From the NCBI RefSeq assembly GCF_900114765.1, contig NZ_FOUD01000003.1:62001-126000 (forward strand): DNA of 64,000 nucleotides, in the 5' to 3' direction. Numbering within the stretch: the stretch's first letter is position 1; every line of letters begins with the position of its first letter. This stretch comes from Halopseudomonas pachastrellae (lineage in GTDB: Bacteria > Pseudomonadota > Gammaproteobacteria > Pseudomonadales > Pseudomonadaceae). Both the position numbers and the translations under genes were made by a program. This document shows, one piece after another, positions 34,699-46,787 of the stretch. A model generated the notes under the pieces. It was not told the origin of the DNA. It ran no database searches and saw only the letters and a program-made list of their open reading frames with translations.

Positions 34699-36072
34699 TT
34701 AGAGAAAGGTCAGTCCGACCTGGAACAGACGCTCCACATCGCGAACATGTTTTTTGTCGATGACGAAGAGGATGACGTGGTCATCCGATTCGATCACGGT
34801 GGAATCGTGGGCAATCAGTACCTCGTCATCACGCACGATGGCGCCGATGGTGGTGCCCGGCGGCAGATCAATCTGGCCGACCGACTTGCCGACCACCTTG
34901 GACGAGCGCCCGTCGCCGTGGGCCACTACCTCGATGGCCTCGGCGGCGCCACGGCGCAGGGAGTAGACGTTGACGATATCGCCACGGCGCACGTGGGTCA
35001 GCAGGGTGCCGATGGTGGCCTGCGACGGGGAAATCGCGATATCGATCTCGCCGCCCTGCACCAGATCGACGTAGGCCGGGTTGTTGATCAGCGTCATCAC
35101 CTTGCGCGCGCCAAGACGCTTGGCCAGCATCGAGGACATGATGTTGGCTTCGTCGTCGTTGGTCACGGCGCAGAAAATGTCGACGTCCTCGATATTCTCC
35201 TCGATCAGCAGTTCGCGATCCGAGGCGCTGCCGTGCAGCACCACCGAGCGGTCGAGGTTTTTGGACAGGTAGTCGGCGCGGGCCTTGCTGGCCTCGATGA
35301 TCTTGACCTGGTAGCGGCTCTCGATGGCCTCGGCCAGACGCTCGCCGATATTGCCGCCGCCGGCGATGACCACGCGCTTGTGGGTCTTCTCGACGCGGCG
35401 CAGCTCGCTCATCACCGCACGAATGTCGCGGGTCGCGGCGATGAAGAACACCTCGTCATCGGCTTCGATGATGGTGTCACCCTTGGGAATGATCGGCCGG
35501 TCCTTGCGGAAAATGGCCGCCACCCGGGTATCGACGCCCGGCATGTGCTGGCGCAGAAAGCGCAGCTCCTGACCCACCAGTGGGCCGCCGTAATAGGCGC
35601 GTACCGCCACCAGCTGGGCCTTGCCCTCGGCAAAGTCCAGCACCTGCAGGGCGCCGGGGTTCTCGATCAGGCGTTTGACGTAATTGGTGACCACCTGCTC
35701 GGGGCTGATCAGCACGTCGATCGGCACCGCCTCGTTGTGGAACAGGCCGCCGCGGGTGAGATAGGCCGACTCGCGCACGCGAGCGATCTTGGTCGGGGTG
35801 CGGAACAGGGTGTAGGCCACCTGGCAGGCGATCATGTTGGTTTCGTCGCTGCTGGTGACAGCGATCAGCATGTCGGCATCGTCGGCACCGGCCTGGCGCA
35901 GAATGGTCGGGAAGGACCCTTTGCCCTGAACGGTACGAATATCCAGCCGGTCGCCCAGCTCGCGCAGGCGCACGCTGTCGGTGTCGATCACGGTGATGTC
36001 GTTGGCTTCGCTGGCCAGCTGCGCTGCCAGGCTGCCGCCGACCTGACCGGCACCGAGAATGATGATCTTCAT
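34699..36072 (-). CDS. trkA: Trk system NAD-binding regulatory subunit
   Basis: 457-residue cytoplasmic protein with two RCK repeats. Each begins with a Rossmann motif: G-A-G-Q-V-G-G-S-L at residue 7 and G-G-G-N-I-G-E-R-L near 239. Each is followed by a TrkA-C domain. It gates TrkH in response to NAD(H) or nucleotides. The start overlaps the rsmB stop by 4 bp, so rsmB-trkA-trkH form one operon. Confidence 0.96.
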   Translation of the reverse strand: MKIIILGAGQVGGSLAAQLASEANDITVIDTDSVRLRELGDRLDIRTVQGKGSFPTILRQAGADDADMLIAVTSSDETNMIACQVAYTLFRTPTKIARVRESAYLTRGGLFHNEAVPIDVLISPEQVVTNYVKRLIENPGALQVLDFAEGKAQLVAVRAYYGGPLVGQELRFLRQHMPGVDTRVAAIFRKDRPIIPKGDTIIEADDEVFFIAATRDIRAVMSELRRVEKTHKRVVIAGGGNIGERLAEAIESRYQVKIIEASKARADYLSKNLDRSVVLHGSASDRELLIEENIEDVDIFCAVTNDDEANIMSSMLAKRLGARKVMTLINNPAYVDLVQGGEIDIAISPSQATIGTLLTHVRRGDIVNVYSLRRGAAEAIEVVAHGDGRSSKVVGKSVGQIDLPPGTTIGAIVRDDEVLIAHDSTVIESDDHVILFVIDKKHVRDVERLFQVGLTFL

Positions 36073-37403
36073 GCCGCAGACTCCCTGTTCTTCTGTTGCG
36101 GGCTGGCACTGAGCTTGATCAGGCGGGCCAGGTAAAAACCATCATGCCCGTCTGCCTGCGGCAGCAATTGGCGACCACAGGGCTGAACGATACCGTAGTC
36201 ACCATTAATATCCAGCGCGCGGGCGCCGGGCTGGCGGGCAAGAAAGGCCTCGATCACCTCGGTATTTTCCTGCGGCAGCACCGAGCAGGTGGCATATACC
36301 AGTACCCCGCCTACCTCCAGCGTAGGCCATAGGGCATCCAGCAGCTCGCCCTGCAGTACCGCCAGGGCTGCGATATCGGCGGCCTTGCGGGTCAGTTTGA
36401 TATCCGGATGGCGGCGAATCACGCCGGTGGCCGAGCAAGGCGCATCCAGCAGAATACGCTGGAAGGGCGTGCCATCCCACCAGTGGGCGACATCACGGCC
36501 GTCGGCGGCGACCAGACGGGCGTCGAGTTGCAGGCGCTTGAGGTTCTCCTCAACCCGCTTGAGCCGCGCCGGCTCCAGATCCAGGCCAACCACCTCGGTC
36601 AGATCCGGCTGCTGCTCCAGAATCTGGCAGGTCTTGCCGCCCGGCGCGCAGCAGGCATCCAGCACGCGCAGGCCGGGTTTGAGATCGAGCAGCGGCGCTG
36701 CCAGCTGGGCGGCTTCATCCTGCACGCTGACCAGACCGTCGGCAAACCCGGGCAGCAGCTGGACGTCGCACGGGCTGGCCAGCTGAATGCCGACCGGGCT
36801 GAAGGGGCAGGCGGTAGCCGTGATGTCGGCATCTGCCAGTTGCTGCAGGTAGGCATCACGGCTCAGGCGGCGCTGATTGACCCGCAGGGTCATCGGCGGA
36901 TGCAGGTTGTTGCAGCTGGTGATGGCGCCTAGCTGCTCGGGCCAGGCGCGCTGCAGGCGTTTGTACAGCCAGCCGGGGTGAGCGCATTGCTGAGATGGGG
37001 ACTGGTCGACCACGGCCAGCAACGCCTCGCTGTCACGCTGCACGCGGCGCAATACCGCGTTGAGCAGGCCCTTGGCCCAGGCCTTGTCGAGGCTGACGGC
37101 GGCGTTGACGGTTTCGCCGATGGCGGCGTGCGCCGGCACGCGCAGGTACAGCAGCTGGTACAGACCGACCAGCAGCAACGCGTGCAGATCCTGGTCGCCC
37201 GGCTTCATGGGCTTGTTGAGCAGCTCGCGGGCCAGCGCTTCGAGCCGGTTGTACCAGCGCGCTGTGCCAAAGGCCAGTTCCTGCACCAGCGCCTGATCGC
37301 GCGGGGCGACGTTTTTCAGTTGCGCCGGCAGGCTGCCGCCGAGTGAGGCCTTGCCAGCCAGCACGGCAGCCAGGGCGCGGGCCGCCGCCGCGCGCGGATT
37401 CAC
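36069..37403 (-). CDS. rsmB: 16S rRNA (cytosine-967-C5) methyltransferase
   Basis: 444 residues. The N-terminal NusB-like domain (1-140) is followed by the Fmu methyltransferase core with [11 protein letters not shown] and the catalytic pair in [10 protein letters not shown]. It modifies C967 of 16S rRNA. The start overlaps fmt by 4 bp. Confidence 0.95.
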   Translation of the reverse strand: MNPRAAAARALAAVLAGKASLGGSLPAQLKNVAPRDQALVQELAFGTARWYNRLEALARELLNKPMKPGDQDLHALLLVGLYQLLYLRVPAHAAIGETVNAAVSLDKAWAKGLLNAVLRRVQRDSEALLAVVDQSPSQQCAHPGWLYKRLQRAWPEQLGAITSCNNLHPPMTLRVNQRRLSRDAYLQQLADADITATACPFSPVGIQLASPCDVQLLPGFADGLVSVQDEAAQLAAPLLDLKPGLRVLDACCAPGGKTCQILEQQPDLTEVVGLDLEPARLKRVEENLKRLQLDARLVAADGRDVAHWWDGTPFQRILLDAPCSATGVIRRHPDIKLTRKAADIAALAVLQGELLDALWPTLEVGGVLVYATCSVLPQENTEVIEAFLARQPGARALDINGDYGIVQPCGRQLLPQADGHDGFYLARLIKLSASPQQKNRESAA

Positions 37404-38353
37404 TGGCCGTTGCCCAGCAGCAGGCCGGGCGCAAACTGCTCGCGGCGGGCGTTGTAGAGATCGACAAAGGCCAGTGGCTTGCCGCCAGGCAGTTGCAGGC
37501 GGGTCAGGCGCAGCGCGCCCTCACCGCAGGCGACCAGCAGGCCATCGCGTTCACAGGCCAATACCTGGCCGGGTGCGCCCTGCCCTTCGGCGGGCACCGC
37601 GCTCCAGACCTTGAGCGGCTTGCCGTCCAACTGGGCGTGGGCCAGGGGCCAGGGATTGAAAGCACGGATCAGGCAGTCCAACTCGCGCGCCGGGCGCTGC
37701 CAGTCGATTGCCGAGACCTGCTTGTTCAGTTTGTGCGCGTAGGTCGCCAGCGCATCGTCCTGCACCTCGCCCTGCAGGGTGCCGGCAGCCAGGCCGTTGA
37801 TGGCCTGCAGCACGGCTGGCGGGCCCAGCTCGGCCAAGCGGTCATGCAGACTGCCGCCGGTGTCTTCGCTGCTGATGGGCGTGCTGACCTTCAGCAGCAT
37901 GGGGCCGGTGTCCAGCCCGGCTTCCATCTGCATGACGGTAACGCCGGTTTCGCTGTCGCCCGCCTCGATGGCTCGCTGGATGGGCGCTGCGCCGCGCCAG
38001 CGCGGCAGCAGGGAGGCGTGGCTGTTTATACAGCCCAGGCGCGGGATGTCCAGCACCGCCTGCGGCAGGATCAGCCCGTAGGCCACCACCACCAGCAGGT
38101 CCGGCTTTAGGGCCGCCAGCGCATCCTGGTCTTCTGCGGCGCGCAGGCGCTCTGGCTGCATCACCGGCAGATCATGGGCCAGCGCCAGTTGCTTGACCGC
38201 GCTCATGGCCAGCTTCTGGCCGCGGCCGGCAGGCCGGTCGGGCTGGGTGTAGACGGCCACGATGTTGAGTTTGGCGTCAATCAGCGCCTGCAGGTGGGCG
38301 GCGGCAAACTCGGGCGTACCGGCAAAGACGATGCGTAGATCGGATGCGTTCAT
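37400..38353 (-). CDS. fmt: Methionyl-tRNA formyltransferase
   Basis: 317 residues from the ATG at 38353 ([16 protein letters not shown]). It transfers a formyl group to initiator methionyl-tRNA. The catalytic motif is [17 protein letters not shown] with the conserved Asn/His and a later Asp. A C-terminal OB-like tRNA-binding domain is present. It pairs with def just upstream, but a terminator hairpin lies between them. Confidence 0.95.
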   Translation of the reverse strand: MNASDLRIVFAGTPEFAAAHLQALIDAKLNIVAVYTQPDRPAGRGQKLAMSAVKQLALAHDLPVMQPERLRAAEDQDALAALKPDLLVVVAYGLILPQAVLDIPRLGCINSHASLLPRWRGAAPIQRAIEAGDSETGVTVMQMEAGLDTGPMLLKVSTPISSEDTGGSLHDRLAELGPPAVLQAINGLAAGTLQGEVQDDALATYAHKLNKQVSAIDWQRPARELDCLIRAFNPWPLAHAQLDGKPLKVWSAVPAEGQGAPGQVLACERDGLLVACGEGALRLTRLQLPGGKPLAFVDLYNARREQFAPGLLLGNGQ

Positions 38354-38369
38354 TGAAATCCGTAAAGAA

Positions 38370-38391
38370 AAGGCTTGCCGAAGCAAGCCTT
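38370..38391 (-). terminator. Terminator between def and fmt
   Basis: AAGGCTTGC-TTCG-GCAAGCCTT on the minus strand, followed by TTCTTT. It lies after the def stop and 17 bases before the fmt start. Partial read-through would set the ratio of def to fmt-rsmB-trkAH transcripts. Confidence 0.75.
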
Positions 38392-38407
38392 GATACCCGG
38401 TGACAGA

Positions 38408-38920
38408 TCAGGCTTGGGCCTGGCTGCGGTGGATTTTCTCCAGCTTCTTGCGAATGCGGTCACGCTTGAGGTTGGACAGGTAATCCACGAAAAGCTTACC
38501 GTTGAGGTGATCACACTCGTGCTGGATGCAGACTGCCAGCAGGCCGTCGTAGACTTCGTCGAAGGCGTTGCCGTCGCGGTCCAGTGCCTTGACGCGGACA
38601 CGCTCCGGGCGCTCGACGTTCTCGTAGAAGCCGGGTACCGAGAGGCAGCCTTCCTGCATCTGCTCCACATCCTCGGTCAGCGGCTCCAGTTCGGGGTTGA
38701 TGAACACCCGTGGTTCGGACTTGTCCTCGGAGATGTCGATCACGACGACACGCTCATGGACGTTGACCTGGGTCGCCGCCAGCCCGATGCCGGGGGCGTC
38801 GTACATGGTCTCGAACATGTCGTCGACAAGTTGCTGGATTCGCGTATCCACTGCTGCCACCGGCTTGGCGATGGTACGCAGCCGTGGGTCGGGAAACTCC
38901 AGTATGTTCAATATCGCCAT
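38408..38920 (-). CDS. def: Peptide deformylase
   Basis: 170-residue metal enzyme that removes the N-formyl group from new proteins. All three motifs are present: [16 protein letters not shown] and Q-H-E-C-D-H-L-N-G. It is divergent from the LysM gene, with promoters in the 140-bp gap. Confidence 0.97.
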   Translation of the reverse strand: MAILNILEFPDPRLRTIAKPVAAVDTRIQQLVDDMFETMYDAPGIGLAATQVNVHERVVVIDISEDKSEPRVFINPELEPLTEDVEQMQEGCLSVPGFYENVERPERVRVKALDRDGNAFDEVYDGLLAVCIQHECDHLNGKLFVDYLSNLKRDRIRKKLEKIHRSQAQA

Positions 38921-39060
38921 GGGGTTTGTACCGCTTTGTCTGGAACAAATCTAAATTGTGCTGCTAAGATGATGAGCAGCTTGGAAATAAAGCGGGTCTA
39001 GCGTGTGGGAGCACGTCGCCAGGCCTGGATGCTGGCCTCTATAATAAAGGGATTCGTGTC

Positions 39061-40086
39061 ATGAGGAAAACACTACTCGGCCTCGTGTTGCTCGCGGCGA
39101 GCGTATGGGTGCAGGCGCAAGAGCCTGTTTTCAAGGAAGATCATCCGGATACTTACACGGTGGTCAAGGGTGATACCCTGTGGGATATCTCAGGGCGCTT
39201 TCTTCGTCTGCCCTGGAAGTGGCCGGAAATCTGGCACGCCAACCCGCAGATATCCAACCCCCATCTTATCTACCCCGGTGATGTGATCTCCCTGGTCTAC
39301 ATCGACGGTCAGCCTCGTCTGATGGTCAACCGCGGTAACGGCGGCACCATCAAGCTGTCGCCGCAGGCGCGCGTGAAGCCGATTGCTGAAGCCATTCCGA
39401 CCATCCCGCTGGAGGCGATCAACTCCTTCCTGCGTGCTGGCCGTATCATCGAAGATGAAGCCATCATCAACAACGCACCTTACGTCATCGGCGGTGAAGC
39501 CGAGAGCGTGGTGCTGGGTGCCGGCAACAAGGTTTACGCCCGCGGTAACTTCTCCGACAACGTACCGGCCTACGAGTTCTATCGTCGCGGCAAGACCTAC
39601 GTGAACCCGGAAACCGGCGAGCTTCTGGGTATCCACCTGCAGGAAATCGGTAATGGTAACGTTGCCGCCGTTGAGGGTGACATTGCTACCCTGAACGTCA
39701 CCCGCAGCCGCCAGGAAGTCCTGGTTGATGACCGCCTGCTGGAATCCGAAGAGCGCGCCGTGGCGTCCACCTTCTTCCCCAGCGAGCCGAGCCAGCAGAT
39801 CGACGGCCTGATCATGGACGTGCCGAACGGCGTCACCCAGATCGGTCAGTACGATGTGGTGCTGATCGACAAGGGCGAGCGCGACGGTCTGACCGTTGGC
39901 AACGTGCTGGCGATCTACAAGACCGGTGAAGTGGTACGTGACCGCGTCATGAACGAGCGCGTGCAGCTGCCTGCCGAGCGCGCCGGTCTGCTGATGGTGT
40001 TCCGCGCCTACGACAAGATGAGCTACGGCATTGTGCTGCAAGCCAGCCGCCAGATGGCAATTCTTGATCAGGTTCGCAACCCCTGA
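39061..40086 (+). CDS. Secreted LysM-domain protein
   Basis: 341 residues. A signal peptide of about 20 residues ends in V-Q-A-Q-E. A single LysM domain at about 30-82 (Y-T-V-V-K-G-D-T-L-W-D-I-S, then W-P-E-I-W, then I-Y-P-G-D-V-I) suggests peptidoglycan binding in the periplasm. The rest is strand-rich and unassigned. The position before dprA is conserved in Pseudomonas. Confidence 0.88.
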   Translation: MRKTLLGLVLLAASVWVQAQEPVFKEDHPDTYTVVKGDTLWDISGRFLRLPWKWPEIWHANPQISNPHLIYPGDVISLVYIDGQPRLMVNRGNGGTIKLSPQARVKPIAEAIPTIPLEAINSFLRAGRIIEDEAIINNAPYVIGGEAESVVLGAGNKVYARGNFSDNVPAYEFYRRGKTYVNPETGELLGIHLQEIGNGNVAAVEGDIATLNVTRSRQEVLVDDRLLESEERAVASTFFPSEPSQQIDGLIMDVPNGVTQIGQYDVVLIDKGERDGLTVGNVLAIYKTGEVVRDRVMNERVQLPAERAGLLMVFRAYDKMSYGIVLQASRQMAILDQVRNP

Positions 40087-40103
40087 GCTAAAACGCAGTA
40101 ACC

Positions 40104-40123
40104 AGGCCGCCTTCGGGCGGCCT
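40104..40123 (+). terminator. Terminator after the LysM gene
   Basis: AGGCCGCC-TTCG-GGCGGCCT hairpin followed by TGTTGTTT, 18 bases after the stop codon. Confidence 0.8.
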
Positions 40124-40166
40124 TGTTGTTTAAGCTCTGTCGTTTCCTTCTGATCAGGGACGACCC

Positions 40167-41279
40167 ATGCCCCACGACCTGTCCGCCGAGCGGCAGGCCT
40201 GGTTGGCGCTGATGCTGCTAGACGGCGTTGGCCCCCGTTTTTTCCAGCGCTTGCGCTCCTTCGCCTTATCCCCCACCGACTTTCTGATTGCTCGCCCCGA
40301 GACGCTGGCGCCACTGCAAATGACCGCATCGACCCTCGCCGACCTGCGCCGCTGGCAGCGGGGGGATGCCGAGCTGCACCAGCGTCTGCAGATGGCGCTG
40401 CAGTGGCAGAGCCATGAGGGCCGCCAGTTGCTGTTTCTGGATGACGCCGAGTATCCGCCGTTGCTGGCGGCCATCAGCGACCCGCCGCCGGTGCTCTTTG
40501 TGCGCGGCAACGCAAGCGCCCTGCACGACCCGCAAATCGCCATGGTCGGCACGCGTCACCCCAGCCCGCTGGGTGCAGAAACAGCCCGGCGCTTTGCCCG
40601 CAGCTTTACCGCCAGCGGGCTCACGGTGACCAGCGGCATGGCCATGGGCGTTGATGGCGCCTGTCATCAGGGCGCGCTGGACGCCGCCGGGCAAACGGTG
40701 GCGGTCTGGGGTACCGGGTTGGATAATTGCTATCCGCGCCGCCACCGTAAACTGGCTGAAGCGATTGTGGATAGCGGTGGTGCTCTGGTGTCCGAGCTGT
40801 GGCCGGATGCCGGCCCGCACCCGGCGCAGTTCCCGCGCCGTAACCGCATCATCAGTGGCCTGAGTCTGGGCACGCTGGTGGTCGAGGCCAGCCTTAACAG
40901 CGGCTCGTTGATTACTGCCCGGCTGGCGCTGGAGCACAACCGCGAAGTGTTCGCCATGCCCGGCTCGATTCATAACGTGCAGGCCCGTGGCTGCCATCTC
41001 CTGCTGCGCGAGGGGGCGTGTCTGGTCGAGCAGGTGCAGGACGTACTGGATGCCCTGCGGCTGCCGCTGACGGCGGCGCTGGAGGAGCCAGAAGCCAGCG
41101 CACAGAGCGCCCCGGATACCCCGCTCTGGCGCTGGCTGGGCACTGATCCGGTCAGTCCTGATTGGCTGGCGCAGCAGTCTGGCCTGGGCGTGCCCGAGGT
41201 GCTGCAGCAACTGCTTGATCTGGAGCTGGACGGTCGGGTGCTGGCCGCGCCCGCCGGTTATTGTCGCCGTCAGCCTTGA
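40167..41279 (+). CDS. dprA: DNA processing protein DprA
   Basis: 370-residue Rossmann-type protein that loads RecA on incoming single-stranded DNA. The N-terminal helical domain is followed by the core with M-V-G-T-R-H-P-S-P-L-G, S-G-M-A-M-G-V-D-G-A-C-H and F-P-R-R-N-R-I-I-S-G-L-S, and a C-terminal winged-helix (DML1-like) region. Length is normal. Confidence 0.94.
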   Translation: MPHDLSAERQAWLALMLLDGVGPRFFQRLRSFALSPTDFLIARPETLAPLQMTASTLADLRRWQRGDAELHQRLQMALQWQSHEGRQLLFLDDAEYPPLLAAISDPPPVLFVRGNASALHDPQIAMVGTRHPSPLGAETARRFARSFTASGLTVTSGMAMGVDGACHQGALDAAGQTVAVWGTGLDNCYPRRHRKLAEAIVDSGGALVSELWPDAGPHPAQFPRRNRIISGLSLGTLVVEASLNSGSLITARLALEHNREVFAMPGSIHNVQARGCHLLLREGACLVEQVQDVLDALRLPLTAALEEPEASAQSAPDTPLWRWLGTDPVSPDWLAQQSGLGVPEVLQQLLDLELDGRVLAAPAGYCRRQP

Positions 41280-41333
41280 GCGCCGGGCCATGCTCGGCTA
41301 CTGTCGCAGGCAATCAATCGAGGTGGAGTTCAC

Positions 41334-41891
41334 ATGCTGGCAAACTGGCGCATTACCCGTCTGAACCGCTTGCTGCAGGCAGGTGGTGTGATTGCCTATC
41401 CGACCGAAGGTGTCTGGGGGCTGGGCTGTAATCCGTGGAATGGCTCGGCGGTAGAGCGCTTGCTCGACCTCAAGCAGCGCCCGGTGCACAAGGGGCTGAT
41501 TCTGATTGCTGGCGAGATCGAGCAGTTTGATTTTCTGCTCTGGGACTTGCCTGATGCCCAACTGGCCAAGCTGCGCCTCTCCTGGCCTGGCCCGAACACC
41601 TGGCTGGTGCCGCATCAGGGCCGCCTGCCCGAATGGATTACCGGTGCCCACGACACTGTCGCGCTGCGGGTGACCACCCATCCCGTTGTCCGTCAGTTGT
41701 GTGCGGCAGCCGGGCCGCTGGTATCGACCTCGGCCAACCCGGCTGGTCGTCCGTCGGCGCGTTCCCGGCTGCGGGTCGAGCAGTATTTTCACGGTGAACT
41801 GGATGCCATTGTGCCTGGTGCGTTGGGTGGCGCGCGTAATCCCAGTATCATTCGCGATCTGCAAACCGACCAAGTCATACGCGGCGCCTGA
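41334..41891 (+). CDS. tsaC: Threonylcarbamoyl-AMP synthase
   Basis: 185-residue YrdC-domain enzyme that makes threonylcarbamoyl-AMP for the t6A37 tRNA modification. Motifs are [22 protein letters not shown] and S-T-S-A-N-P-A-G. It lies between dprA and hemF, as in other Pseudomonas. The usual qor gene between tsaC and hemF is absent. Confidence 0.94.
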   Translation: MLANWRITRLNRLLQAGGVIAYPTEGVWGLGCNPWNGSAVERLLDLKQRPVHKGLILIAGEIEQFDFLLWDLPDAQLAKLRLSWPGPNTWLVPHQGRLPEWITGAHDTVALRVTTHPVVRQLCAAAGPLVSTSANPAGRPSARSRLRVEQYFHGELDAIVPGALGGARNPSIIRDLQTDQVIRGA

Positions 41892-42847
<956 letters not shown>

Positions 42848-42848
<1 letters not shown>

Positions 42849-43660
42849 TGGACCGTTACGCCGTTGTCGGCAACCCGATTGAGCACAGCAAGTCGCCGCT
42901 GATCCATGCCATGTTCGCCGAGCAGACCGGTCAGCAGCTGGAGTACGGCAAGCTGCTGGCGCCGCTCGACAACTTCATCGGCAGCGTGCGCGACTTTCTG
43001 CGCGAAGGCCGAGGTGTCAATGTCACCGTACCGTTCAAGGAGCAAGCCTGGGCGCTGGTGGATGAACACACCCCGGCGGCCGAGCGCGCCGGCGCGGTCA
43101 ACACCATCATGCGCCGTGAAGATGGCAGCCTGCTCGGTGACAACACCGACGGTAAGGGCCTAGTGCGCGACATCCAGGTCAACGCCGGGCGGTCGCTGAA
43201 AGGTTTGAGTGTGCTGCTGGTCGGTGCCGGCGGTGCCGCTCGCGGGGTAATTCAGCCGCTGCTGGCGGCAGGTCCGCAGCATCTGTGCGTGATCAACCGC
43301 ACGGTCAGCAAGGCAGAAGAGCTGGCGGCGCTGTTTGTCGATCAGGGGCCGATTGCCGCCGCGGGTCTGCAATGGCTGGTAGAGCCGGTCGATCTGATCA
43401 TCAATGCGACGTCAGCGAGTCTGGCCGGTGAATTGCCGCCTATTCCGGACAGCCTGATCAAGCCCGGCCACACCTGGTGCTACGACATGATGTACGGCGC
43501 TGAAGAAACGCCGTTCAACCGTTGGGCCAGCGAGCGCGGCGCGGCGCGCTGCATCGATGGCTTCGGCATGCTGGTGGAGCAGGCCGCCGAAGCCTTTGCC
43601 CTGTGGCGCGGCGTCCGTCCGGACACCGCGCCGGTACTGGCCGCGTTGCGTCAGGCCTGA
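42848..43660 (+). CDS. aroE: Shikimate dehydrogenase (NADP+)
   Basis: 270 residues. Catalyses reduction of 3-dehydroshikimate. The shikimate site is [12 protein letters not shown], with N-V-T-V-P-F-K-E and D-N-T-D-G-K-G-L. The NADP loop is G-A-G-G-A-A-R-G-V and the basic N-R-T-V-S-K-A follows. It is co-transcribed with hemF and overlaps the convergent trpA by 10 bp. Confidence 0.96.
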
Positions 43661-44442
43661 CGCGGCATCGCAGCGGCCAGCTCGGCAGTCAGCTCGAGCG
43701 CCGCTGCCACGCCGCCCTGCTGCAGCGCCTCAATCAGCGCTGACCCCACCACTACCCCATCGGCGACCTGTGCCAGCGGCGCGGCTTGCTCGGCCCGGCG
43801 TACGCCGAAACCAACGCAGATCGGCACTGTGCTCTGCGCGCGAATGCCGTCCAGTGCCTGCGCCACGGCGGTGTGATCCGCTGCACCCACCCCGGTTACG
43901 CCGTTGTGTGACACGTAGTAGAGAAAGCCGCTGGCGCGATCCAGCACCTTGGGCAGGCGCTGGGCGTCGGTGGTGGGTGTCGCCAGGCGGATCATCTGCA
44001 CGCCGTAGTCGCGGGCCATCGGCCCCAGTTCGTTGTCGTGCTCCGGCGGCAAATCAACCACCAGTAGCGCGTCGACACCGGCTGCAGCTGCATCACGCAC
44101 AAAGGCTTCGCCACCATAGCGGTGAATCGGGTTGTAGTAGCCCATCAGCACCAGCGGCGTGCTCTGGTCCTGCGCGCGGAAGGCGCGCACCAACTCCAGC
44201 GTGCGCTGCTGGTTTTGTCCGCCTTGCAGGGCGCGCAGGGCGGCAGCCTGAATGGTCGGGCCGTCGGCGGTCGGGTCACTGAACGGCATGCCCAGTTCGA
44301 TGATGTCGGCGCCTGCGGCAGGCAGCCCTTTCAGAAGTTCCAGACTGGTGTCGAAGTCCGGGTCACCGGCGCAGATATAGGTCACCAGCGCGGCGCGGTT
44401 GTCGCGGGCGCAGTCGGCAAAGCGTTGTTCGAGACGGCTCAT
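43651..44442 (-). CDS. trpA: Tryptophan synthase alpha chain
   Basis: 263 residues. Cleaves indole-3-glycerol phosphate to indole. Catalytic residues lie in [14 protein letters not shown] and L-L-V-V-D-L-P-P-E. Glycine loops G-F-G-V-R and D-G-V-V-V-G-S-A are present. It follows trpB, but a 143-bp repeat element separates the two genes, which are normally close together. Confidence 0.96.
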   Translation of the reverse strand: MSRLEQRFADCARDNRAALVTYICAGDPDFDTSLELLKGLPAAGADIIELGMPFSDPTADGPTIQAAALRALQGGQNQQRTLELVRAFRAQDQSTPLVLMGYYNPIHRYGGEAFVRDAAAAGVDALLVVDLPPEHDNELGPMARDYGVQMIRLATPTTDAQRLPKVLDRASGFLYYVSHNGVTGVGAADHTAVAQALDGIRAQSTVPICVGFGVRRAEQAAPLAQVADGVVVGSALIEALQQGGVAAALELTAELAAAMPRQA

Positions 44443-44463
44443 TGTGCTTCCTCCATCAAACCC

Positions 44464-44606
44464 GGCAGGCTATGAGAAACTATCTGCGTTGCACCTGCTG
44501 CGTTAAAAACAGGCTCAAAATGCTCATTTATCAGGCATAAACTGCGCTTTTTCGCCTGTTTTTGCCTTGCATGTCCTGCCTCGAATACGTTTCTCACAAG
44601 CCTGCC
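44464..44606 (-). repeat. Palindromic-ended 143-bp repeat (MITE-like), copy A
   Basis: Fills the trpB-trpA gap. Its ends are GGCAGGC...GCCTGCC with an inner TGAGAAAC/GTTTCTCA pair. On the minus strand the core contains AAGGCAAAAACAGGCGAA and GAGCCTGTTTTTAACGCAGC, both also present in the copy at 61290-61433. The right edge overlaps the end of trpB and encodes its last residues and stop codon. Confidence 0.85.
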
Positions 44607-45793
44607 TCCAGAATCGTCGGCATATCCTTGTCACCACGGCCAGACAGGCAGACCACCATCAGGTGATCTTTTGGCAGCGTCGGTGCGCGGCGGGCGACTT
44701 CGGCCAGCGCGTGTGAGGTTTCCAGCGCCGGGATGATGCCTTCGGTGCGGCAGCAGTTGTGGAAGGCGTCCAGCGCCTGCTGGTCGGTTACCGCAACGTA
44801 TTCGACGCGGCCCTGCTCGTGCAGCCAGGCGTGTTCGGGGCCAATGCCGGGGTAGTCCAGACCGGCGGAGATCGAGTGGGCGTCGGCGATCTGACCGTCA
44901 CCGTCTTGCAGCAGGTAGGTGCGGTTGCCGTGCAGCACGCCGGGCGTGCCGCCCTTCAGGCTGGCGGCGTGCTTGCCGGTGTCGATGCCGTGACCGGCCG
45001 CTTCCACGCCGACCATCTGCACCTCGGGGTAATCGAGGAACGGGTGGAACAGGCCCATGGCGTTGGAGCCACCGCCGATACAGGCGACCAGGCTGTCGGG
45101 CAGACGGCCTTCGCGTTCCAGCATCTGCTGGTGCGCCTCGCGGCCGATGATCGCCTGAAAGTCGCGTACCAGCGTCGGGTAGGGGTGCGGACCGGCCACG
45201 GTGCCGATCATGTAGAAGGTGTTGTCGACGTTGGTTACCCAGTCGCGCAGCGCCTCGTTCATGGCGTCTTTCAGGGTGCCGGTGCCGGAGGTGACAGGCA
45301 CGATCTCGGCGCCCAGCAGGCGCATGCGGGCGACGTTGTCGCGCTGACGGTGAATGTCGGTCGCGCCCATGTAGACCACGCATTGCAGGCCGAAGCGCGC
45401 GCACACGGTAGCTGTGGCCACGCCGTGCATGCCGGCACCGGTCTCGGCGATGATCCGCTGCTTGCCCATGCGGCGGGCCAGCAGAGCCTGACCGATGCAG
45501 TTGTTGATCTTGTGCGCGCCGGTGTGATTCAACTCTTCGCGCTTGAAGAAGATCTTCGCGCCGCCGTACTGCTCGGTCAGCCGCTCGGCGAAATACAGCG
45601 GGCTGGGGCGGCCGACGAACTCGGCGTTGAACTGATCCAGCTCGGCGATGAACGTGGGCTCGGCACGGGCCTCGTTGTAGGCCTGTTCCAGCTGCAGCAC
45701 CAGCGGCATCAGCGACTCGGCCACAAAGCGGCCGCCAAACTGGCCGAACTGACCGAGCGCGTCGGCCTCACGGCGATAATTTTGATCGGGCAT
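44594..45793 (-). CDS. trpB: Tryptophan synthase beta chain
   Basis: PLP enzyme joining indole and serine. 399 residues from the ATG at 45793 (M-P-D-Q-N-Y-R-R), which has AGGAGG upstream. The PLP lysine lies in H-T-G-A-H-K-I-N-N, the phosphate loop is [10 protein letters not shown], and S-G-R-G-D-K-D near the end is intact. The last residues (about E-A-G-L) and the TGA lie in the edge of the inserted repeat, so the natural C-terminus may have been slightly altered. Confidence 0.96.
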   Translation of the reverse strand: MPDQNYRREADALGQFGQFGGRFVAESLMPLVLQLEQAYNEARAEPTFIAELDQFNAEFVGRPSPLYFAERLTEQYGGAKIFFKREELNHTGAHKINNCIGQALLARRMGKQRIIAETGAGMHGVATATVCARFGLQCVVYMGATDIHRQRDNVARMRLLGAEIVPVTSGTGTLKDAMNEALRDWVTNVDNTFYMIGTVAGPHPYPTLVRDFQAIIGREAHQQMLEREGRLPDSLVACIGGGSNAMGLFHPFLDYPEVQMVGVEAAGHGIDTGKHAASLKGGTPGVLHGNRTYLLQDGDGQIADAHSISAGLDYPGIGPEHAWLHEQGRVEYVAVTDQQALDAFHNCCRTEGIIPALETSHALAEVARRAPTLPKDHLMVVCLSGRGDKDMPTILEAGL

Positions 45794-45890
45794 GGCATAC
45801 CTCCTGAAGAATGCAGGCAGGTTAGGGCAGACAGCGTGCGGAAAAAATCGATAAGATGGCCGCAACCTGTGAGAAAAAGTGACAAGTTAA

Positions 45891-46787
45891 ATGGCCCGAC
45901 ATCTCCCCTCATTGAATGCCTTGCGTGCCTTTGAAGCCGCCGCCCGGCTGGAAAGCGTGAGTCAGGCGGCGAGTGAGCTGCACGTCACCCACGGCGCGGT
46001 CAGTCGGCAGATTCGTCAGCTTGAGGACGAACTGGGCGTCGCGTTGTTCAGCAAGGCCGGGCGTGGCATCAGCCTGACTCCGGCTGGCCGTCAGCTGCGC
46101 GATGCCTGCCGCGATGCCTTTGGCGGCCTGCGCGAGGCGTGCTCCGCGCTGCGGCAAAATCAGCAGCAAGCGCCCTTTCTACTTGCCTGCCCCGGCAGCC
46201 TGCTGGCGCGCTGGTTTATCCCACGACTGGACCGCCTGAACGCCGAGTTGCCGGAGCTGAACCTGCACCTGTCTGCCTCTGAAGGCGAACTGGACCCGCG
46301 CCGCCCCGGCGTCAGCGCCACCCTGCTCTATGCCGCGCCACCGTGGCCGGCCGACATGCGGGTGTATCCATTACGCCAGGAGCGCATCGGCCCGGTACTC
46401 AGCCCGCGCTACGCCGGAGCCGCCCGGCTGCTGAACCAACCCGCCGAGATACTGTTGGGAGAAGCCCTGCTGCACACTCGCTCGCGCCCCGGTGCCTGGA
46501 CCGACTGGGCCGATCTGCAGGGCTTGGACGCTAGCCAGTTGCGCGCCGGTCAGGGCTTTGAACATCTGTACTACCTGCTGGAAGCGGCGCTCTCCGGTCT
46601 TGGCGTGGCCATCGCGCCGCAGTTGTTGGTCGCCGACGACATCGCCGCTGGCCGCCTGCTTGCGCCCTGGGGCTTTGTCGAGACTCGCCACCAGCTCGGT
46701 CTCTGGGTGCCTGAGCGCCAGCCGCAGGGCCCGGCGCAGCAATTGGCCGATTGGCTCGGCAACGGCCTGCAGCAGGCCGACGCATGA
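45891..46787 (+). CDS. trpI: LysR-type activator of trpBA
   Basis: 298-residue LysR regulator with N-terminal helix-turn-helix ([24 protein letters not shown]). It is divergent from trpB with a 97-bp gap that should hold its binding sites. By analogy with Pseudomonas TrpI it activates trpBA when indole-3-glycerol phosphate accumulates. The stop overlaps the next gene by 4 bp. Confidence 0.9.
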   Translation: MARHLPSLNALRAFEAAARLESVSQAASELHVTHGAVSRQIRQLEDELGVALFSKAGRGISLTPAGRQLRDACRDAFGGLREACSALRQNQQQAPFLLACPGSLLARWFIPRLDRLNAELPELNLHLSASEGELDPRRPGVSATLLYAAPPWPADMRVYPLRQERIGPVLSPRYAGAARLLNQPAEILLGEALLHTRSRPGAWTDWADLQGLDASQLRAGQGFEHLYYLLEAALSGLGVAIAPQLLVADDIAAGRLLAPWGFVETRHQLGLWVPERQPQGPAQQLADWLGNGLQQADA

